A stretch of DNA of 64,000 nucleotides from Watersipora subatra (taxonomy: Eukaryota > Bryozoa > Gymnolaemata > Cheilostomatida > Watersiporidae): NCBI RefSeq assembly GCF_963576615.1, contig NC_088717.1, positions 37,588,302 to 37,652,301 on the forward strand, written 5' to 3'. Within the stretch, counting starts at the first letter, position 1, and every line of letters begins with the position of its first letter. Below the pieces are notes generated by a model, which ran no database searches, was not told the DNA's origin, and worked only from the letters and a program-made list of their open reading frames with translations. The translations under genes were made by a program, and so were the position numbers. Positions 58,501 through 64,000 of this stretch are shown piece by piece.

Positions 58501-61500
58501 TGTATCTTCTCTATCTGATATATACATATATATTGTATCTTCTCTATCTGATATGTACATATATATTGTATCTTCTCTATCTGATATGTAGATATATATC
58601 GTGTCTTCTCTACCTGATATGTACAAATATATTGTATCTTCTCTATTTGATATGTACATATATATTGTATTTTCTCTACCTGATATGTACACATATATTG
58701 TATCTTCTCTACCTGATATGCACATATATATTGTATCTTCTCTATCTGATATGTACATATATATTGTATCTTCTCTATCTGATATGTACATATATATTGT
58801 ATCTTCTCTACCTGATATGTACACATATATTGTATCTTCTCTACCTGATATGCACATATATATTGTATCTTCTCTACCTGATATGTACATATATATTGTA
58901 TCTTCTTTATCTGTTATGTACATATATATTGTATCTTCTCTACCTGATATGTACATATATATTGTATCTTCTCTATCTGATATGTAGATATATATCGTGT
59001 CTTCTCTACCTGATATGTACATATATATTGTATCGTTTCTACCTGATATGTACATACATATTGTATCTTCTTTATCTGATATGTACATATATATTGTATC
59101 TACAGTCATGAAAACATCGTTGTTTTCAATGGCCCAATTTTGGTGGATTTTTGACGTGAACTCTATTTTACTTTTATTTTACTTTACAGTATTTTTGTAT
59201 TCAATTGCACCTTTTTGCTACAGAAGATATCAACGGGGGTTTTCGGACAAATTAAATGCATCAGTAGCATTTGCTGATTACATAGCTGAGTTTTTTTCGA
59301 TTTGTTTTTCTCACCAATCAGTGCAATACGAAGTGCCAATTATTTTGTACCAGTATTTGATATATTTCAATAAAATAGTTTTCTCACATTTGCACTATAA
59401 TTTAAGTGTGGTGCAGCCAGTATATGTACATGTATAATTTAAGTATGGTGCAGCCAGTATATGTACATGTATAATTTAAGTATGGTGCAGCCATTATATG
59501 TACATGTATAATTTAAGTATGGTGCAGCCAGTATATGTACATGTATAATGATTAGAAGTATCTACTAATCTTTCCAAGGATTTTGTCAACCTGAACGCAC
59601 TTGAAGTCGCTGACGTTCTGGAGGTCATTGAAGTCTGTCAGGACGCCCTGGATGAAGTCTGGAAGCAGACGGAGCACGATCCTTATCCCCAGGGCAGAAT
59701 GAGACACCTTTTAGAGGTCATCGGTAGGTCATTACACTAACCTTGTTCATCTACAGCAACTGACTAATGACAACATATCATGAATTTCTGGCTCGAGTCG
59801 ACAGACTGTTTCAGTGACTGCTTCTTAAAACTATCACATGACTAGGTGTAACTATCACATAGCTAGGTGTAACTATCACATGACTGGGTGTAACTATCAC
59901 ATGACTAGGTGTAACTATCGCATGACTGGGTGTAACTATCACATGACTAAGTGTAACTATCACATGACTGGGTGTAACTATCACATGACTAAGTGTAACT
60001 ATCGCATGACTAGGTGTAACTATCGCATGACTAGGTGTAGCTATCACATGACTAAGTGTATTTAGGTATCAAACTAGTTTTAGAACATTAATGGGTAAAT
60101 TATTGATGAATTAACTAAATAAGTTTGCCTTTTGACTAGTTATGGGGGAACTAGTTATGGGGGAACTAGTCAAACTAGGAACTAGTGCTAATCTGATAGT
60201 GCTTCAAATATAAACAGATAGCATTGCTAATCTGATGGCATTTTCGATTTCTTGTCCGTTTCTCGATGATCTGTTTGATTTGCAAGGTAGGCCCTATTTT
60301 TGTTAACCAACATCCAAATATAAAAGTGAATATAGTGTGTAACGTATAAAGGGTTAGACGAAAATGAAAAACCCCAACATGTCATACCAACAGACTGCTA
60401 TGATGATCATGGGCATCCAATGCTATTCAAAGCAGATTGGTGTTGAAATTACATCAGTTTTTGGTTTGAAAAGATTGCAGACCTCACACGTTGTCAAAGG
60501 GTAGTTTATAAACAGGAATATTAAAATTGTTTTCAATCAACTTGCGCTAACCAAGACCATGCTTTAGAAAAACTTACAAGGTGTTTACCAGAACTGTCAA
60601 AGCCATATAGCGAGAACTTTGTACTTTCATGTATGACAAAATATGACAAACTAAATAATGTTTTTTTAGTCAAGCAGTACTGCAGCATTGTGTATGGTAA
60701 AGGTAGACGCAAGTATACTTGGCTATATGCTGTTGTGATTTTTACTGTAATAAAAGCAGCATCCATGCGACTGTCCGAGGAGGTTTGAAAAAAAGATTGC
60801 TTTCGATAGGATTCAACCTCACGACTTTTAGCTTGGTAGACCGACACTGCCATGTGTACCAATCGACCACCTCACCGCATTTCGAAATAATTTTGCCGTT
60901 ACATATTACACATGCTGATCTCTCACCACTAACCAGACTGCTGAGGTACCAGTACTAACTAATGAAGGTACCTGTACTAAATAATGAAGGTACCAGTACT
61001 AAATAATGAAGGTACCAGTACTAAATAATGAAGGTACTAGTACTAAATAATGAAGGTACTAGTACTAAATAATGAAGGTACTTGTACTAAATAATGAAGG
61101 TACCAGTACTAAATAGTTAAGGTACCAGTACTAACTAATGAAGGTACCTGTACTAAATAATGAAGGTACCAGTACTAAATAATGAAGGTACCAGTACTAA
61201 ATAATGAAGGTACCAGTACTAAATAATGAAGGTACCAGTACTAAATAATGAAGGTACCAGTACTAAATAATGAAGGTACCAGTACTAAATAATGAAGGTA
61301 CCAGTACTAAATAATGAAGGCACCTGTACTAACTAATGAAGGTACCTGTACTAAATAATGAAGGTACCAGTACTAAATAATGAAGGTACCAGTACTAAAT
61401 AATGAAAGTACCAGTACTAAATAATGAAGGTACCAGAACTAAATAATGAAGGTACCTGTACTAACTAATGAAGGTACCTGTACTAAATAATGAAGGTACC

Positions 61501-63860
61501 AGTACTAAATAATGAAGGTACCAGTACTAAATAATGAAGGTACTAGTACTAAATAATAAAGGTATCAGTACTAAATAATGAAGGTACCAGTACTAAATAA
61601 TGAAGGTACCAGTACTAAATAATGAAGGTACCAGTACTAAATAATGAAGGTACCAGTACTAAATAATGAAGGTACCAGTACTAAATAATTAAGGTACCAG
61701 TACTAAATAATGAAGGTACCAGTACTAAATAATGAAGGTACCAGTACTAAATAATGAAGGTACCTGTACTAAATAATGAAGGTACCAGTACTACACAATG
61801 AAGCGTAGATACGTGTATGTTTTTTTATAGATATAACTGTTTGAGATGTTTGTGTTGATTCTTAGTCAAGTACATCCACCATCCATTCATCCGAAAGACC
61901 TGTAACAAACCACGAAAGATCATTTACATGCAGTTAATATAATTCAAACGATTTAAATTTAAATATTTTTCAGTTTTTCAAAACTAAGAAGTTAAAAAGG
62001 GAGTGTGTTCATTCAGAAAAGTTCAAAATTTGCTGTCAATCATACTTCAAGGGAAGATTACCATTGCTATCAACTCGCAATGCTTAAGAGCTCATTGTTA
62101 TGCTAGTCAATAGTTTGTAGTTTCAGGGATGAAATCTGTTTAGAACACGCTAGTCATTCAAGAGGAAGCTCCTTGATTTCATTGGTTGAATTTTTGTTCT
62201 ACACAATAGCGCAAAAGGCTAAAATTGTCATTCATTAGTTGATTTGTTCGTTACAGATGGATCGCTGTGCAGATATGTTCAACAACACCTGGCTGATGAA
62301 GACCTCTGGTACGGCTCATTCGCCAAGGTCAAGGAAAAGCTAAGGCTGTGTATCTCTGTCTGTGACCGGTGGTCAGGGGTGTGCCAGCAACTGAGCAAAC
62401 ATTTCTGGAAGCGCTACACTCCTCACCCGTGGAAGGGTGATGCATTCATTCCTCCTTCTGTCACCAGTCTCCATGCTCGACTGAGCGAGGTGCGTAGAGT
62501 GTGGAGAATAAGTACTATGCTATCATAATTACATTTATTTTGACTTCATTATCCACACATTTACCAGCTGAGCTACAGCAAAAAATTATGTATTTAGTGA
62601 TAAGTACAAATATGGTCAAACCTTGATATGCGAGCTCAATGTGTTTTGAGACTGAGCTCATATGTCAATTTGTTCAAATCTCAAAGCACTATTTCCTATT
62701 TAATGTGACTAAATGCAAATTAATCCGTTCCTATACTATGAAAAAACCCGTAAAACAGGATATTGAATTTGTAAGATTTTAATTGTTGTAATTCACTATC
62801 GTTGCTCACAAAATAACATATACCTATTTAGTGGTTATGATATGTAATAAAATTTTATAAATTTCATATGTTATATAAAATAAATTTCCTCTCCAAAGAC
62901 TTTTTACTCAGCCAACGCTGGGCATTTAACTAGTACGCTCATAAAGTAACAAATACTTATTTAGTGGTTATGATCTGCAATATAATGTAACATTAGTATG
63001 TACTGTGCTGTATGGAGTTCTTACTTTTGAGACAGATGTAGAGGTTAACGACGGTGTGAGAGAGATTTGACATACACGCTTTTGGTACACTAGACTTGTG
63101 ATGCTACATAGAATAACATAAACTTTGAATTAAACTTTAATGAGTTTAGCTTACTTGACACTCACTTAAAGTTAAGTTTTAATCTTTTATGAAACTTGAC
63201 TTTAATTTTGTCTTCGTCTTAATATTTGCTACCTATTTCTGGCCTGGTGTTTTTAGTCTTGGTTTCTAGATAACTTGTAGCTGGCCTTTTTAAAACTTCT
63301 TTTAAAAAGCGTCCTCTCACATACTTAACCATTTAGTGGCCATCGAGAACTGCCTCGTATGTTCATATCTCAAGGCTTTGTGTCTCAAGGCAGAAACTTG
63401 CTCGAAATTCTACTCGTATCTCGATTTTCTCGTATGTTGCGGTACTCGTATGTAGAGGTAGGACTGTATACATACATGTATAAGTGAATTTTTCTATATG
63501 TGTATTTTGCATATTTTTCTCAACCTTTTTGTGCAAATGAAATGCATGCTGGTGTAGGTTTTTATAGTATTTAATTTCAGTGCCTAGGCTATAGAACTGG
63601 GTGTTTTGCAGATACTGAGTATCCGGTCTGTCTATGAGCAGCTCCTCAGACTCCTCCCATCAGGGGAACAGGCCGAGCTCCGAGCTTTGGACAGCTTTTC
63701 TCCATTTAACTCAGTTTCTCCTCTCCAGTTCAACCCTTACACACAGCCTCTGTGGAATGCTGCCGTTTCTCAGCATCAGAGAGCCATGCTGCCAGCTGAG
63801 CAAAAGATTGCAGGAAAGCTCAGACAGAAGTTCCGACAAGTCGGCTCTAATAGTCAGCAG
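55520..63860 (+). CDS. DYNC2H1: cytoplasmic dynein 2 heavy chain, N-terminal part (cut by window end)
   Basis: DYNC2H1 is the motor of retrograde transport in cilia. Seven coding exons join in phase: 55520-55720, 56153-56320, 57084-57216, 58237-58355, 59579-59723, 62257-62489, 63612-63860; 416 codons of the roughly 4,300 expected, all in the N-terminal tail. Motifs matching the human protein by recall: NSFLDDGN, VFFKTRP, VFAPLLLK, NPKLQSLLSELE, VPSDEFQYW, DEVWKQTEHD, HPWK, FNPYTQPLW and PAEQKIAGKL. The start at 55520 (ATGCCAGTAG) is chosen because it aligns with the human N terminus; the frame is open further up to 55478, after an in-frame ATG there. The last exon ends at donor GTAAAA, after which the gene runs out of the window. 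AAA motor domains lie beyond. Confidence 0.95.
56584..56940 (-). mobile_element. two tandem copies of a SINE-bearing unit
   Basis: A unit of about 180 bp occurs twice. Each has, on the minus strand, GTGGTTTAGTGGTCTAGAAC-type A-box sequence, GAGGTTCAATT B-box sequence and GGTGACAGGAATAACATCCA, the same core as the SINE at 35556. Both copies also share the flank TTACATTGTTT(T/C)AATATTTTAAT, so a segment larger than the SINE was duplicated. DYNC2H1 intron 2. Confidence 0.7.
57360..57640. mobile_element. partial MITE of the AAGATGAACTT family
   Basis: TCGATTTTAATCTCCAAACA, CAGTCAGATCACCTCAAACA and the end TTTTGTGTAAAATCATCTTT match the right half of the copy at 31343-31792. The left end was not found. 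DYNC2H1 intron 3. Confidence 0.65.
58368..59104. repeat. 33-bp minisatellite, about 22 copies, next to a splice donor
   Basis: Unit contains GATATGTACATATATATTGT and ATCTTCTCTATCT. It starts only about 12 bases after the exon 4 donor of DYNC2H1 (58356). As 33 is divisible by three and the unit lacks stops, the exon's frame runs on through the array for 250 codons; intron retention would add a Leu/Ile/Tyr-rich repeat. Every other frame is open too. Confidence 0.95.
59398..59550. repeat. 37-bp tandem repeat, 4 copies
   Basis: Unit contains TATATGTACATGTATAATTT and AAGTATGGTGCAGCCAG. It ends about 30 bases before DYNC2H1 exon 5, so it forms the region of the branch point and pyrimidine tract. 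Confidence 0.9.
59828..60064. repeat. 21-bp minisatellite, 11 copies
   Basis: Unit GTGTAACTATCACATGACTA plus G, with GGG/AGG/AAG variants alternating. It is in DYNC2H1 intron 5, about 100 bases after the exon 5 donor. Frames are open on both strands; not coding. Confidence 0.95.
60805..60895 (-). repeat. tRNA-like fragment
   Basis: Minus strand: GTGAGGTGGTCGATTGGTAC (A-box region) then GTCGTGAGGTTGAATCCTAT (B-box region), about 50 bases apart as in a tRNA. No acceptor stem pairing is obvious, so it is probably a SINE head or tRNA relic. Confidence 0.5.
60941..61800. repeat. 22-bp minisatellite, about 39 copies
   Basis: Unit GGTACCAGTACTAAATAATG plus AA. Each unit holds two palindromes, GGTACC and AGTACT. 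The variants GGTACCTGTACTAACTAATG and GGTACTAGTACT recur in blocks. Copies are nearly identical, so the array is probably unstable in length. DYNC2H1 intron 5. Confidence 0.96.
62613..63466. mobile_element. TA-flanked MITE with a Helitron end inserted
   Basis: Left end TGGTCAAACCTTGATATGCG and right end (reverse complement) CAGTCCTACCTCTACATACG share the pattern AGTCnnACCTnnnATnCGAG, flanked by TA. Inside, 62880-62933 reads CCAAAGACTTTTTACTCAGC...AACTAGT, a Helitron 3' end, bounded by two copies of TATTTAGTGGTTATGAT (about 62825 and 62959). DYNC2H1 intron 6. Confidence 0.6.
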
Positions 63861-63989
63861 GTAAAAAGGCTACAGGATTACTTCATTACATTATTACATA
63901 ATATTAATATGGTCAGAAATGTTGTCTTTGAAGTAGAGTTCAATGAGATGGTGTAATTACATCACCTGTAGTAAGCGGCTAGACTAGTA

Positions 63990-64000
63990 CAGTCAAACCT
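63990..64000. mobile_element. start of another TA-flanked MITE (cut by window end)
   Basis: CAGTCAAACCT after a TA has the same terminus as the elements at 5921 and 62613. Only 11 bases are visible. Confidence 0.35.

Noticed and set aside
58369-59109. 246-codon minus-strand and other repeat frames
   Set aside because: Shadows of the 33-bp minisatellite in DYNC2H1 intron 4.
37121-61800. Arrays of regular short repeats that might be taken for CRISPR
   Set aside because: Units are directly abutting with no unique spacers, no cas genes are near, and the genome has spliced animal genes. They are minisatellites.

Overview
The window is animal (metazoan) nuclear DNA: AT-rich, with introns of 0.1-8 kb, GT-AG splice sites, tRNA-derived SINEs and a very dense load of tandem repeats and small transposons. 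The SINE core and the Helitron, MITE and Tc1 content look like an invertebrate, perhaps a lophotrochozoan; the species cannot be fixed from the sequence.

Four multi-exon genes could be rebuilt by joining exons whose reading phases agree. (1) DAW1 (+, 14064-30345, 11 exons, 415 aa), a WD-repeat factor for assembly and import of ciliary outer dynein arms. (2) An unrecognised small multi-pass membrane protein (-, 30957-40284, 4 exons, about 170 aa). (3) A DCN1-like protein of the DCUN1D4/5 type (-, 43198-54487, 7 exons, 245 aa), a cullin neddylation factor. (4) The 5' end of the cytoplasmic dynein 2 heavy chain DYNC2H1 (+, 55520 to beyond the window, first 7 coding exons, 416 codons), the retrograde intraflagellar transport motor. 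Genes 3 and 4 stand head-to-head about 1 kb apart, the same arrangement as DCUN1D5 and DYNC2H1 in human 11q22.3, so this looks like old conserved microsynteny with a shared promoter. Two of the four genes serve cilia.

Region by region: 1-4222 is satellite DNA, a 203-bp higher-order repeat made of seven 29-bp monomers, then a (TA)n tract. 4223-14063 is intergenic and full of transposon remains: a 1.1-kb TA-flanked MITE, a LINE 3' fragment, nested Helitrons, a 0.4-kb polypurine tract and a possible solo LTR. 14064-30345 is DAW1, whose introns hold Helitrons, SINEs, MITEs and minisatellites. 30957-40284 is the membrane-protein gene; its first intron carries a 1.25-kb array whose unit contains a perfect tRNA-type RNA polymerase III A box. 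43198-54487 is the DCUN1D gene, with an almost intact Tc1 element (47211-48642) and two unrelated 23-bp minisatellites in its introns. 54488-55519 is the presumed bidirectional promoter, with CCAAT boxes and an X-box-like site. From 55520 on is DYNC2H1, with four minisatellites in its introns.

Most long open frames in the window are read-through of tandem repeats and are not genes. No CRISPR array, bacterial operon or rRNA gene is present.
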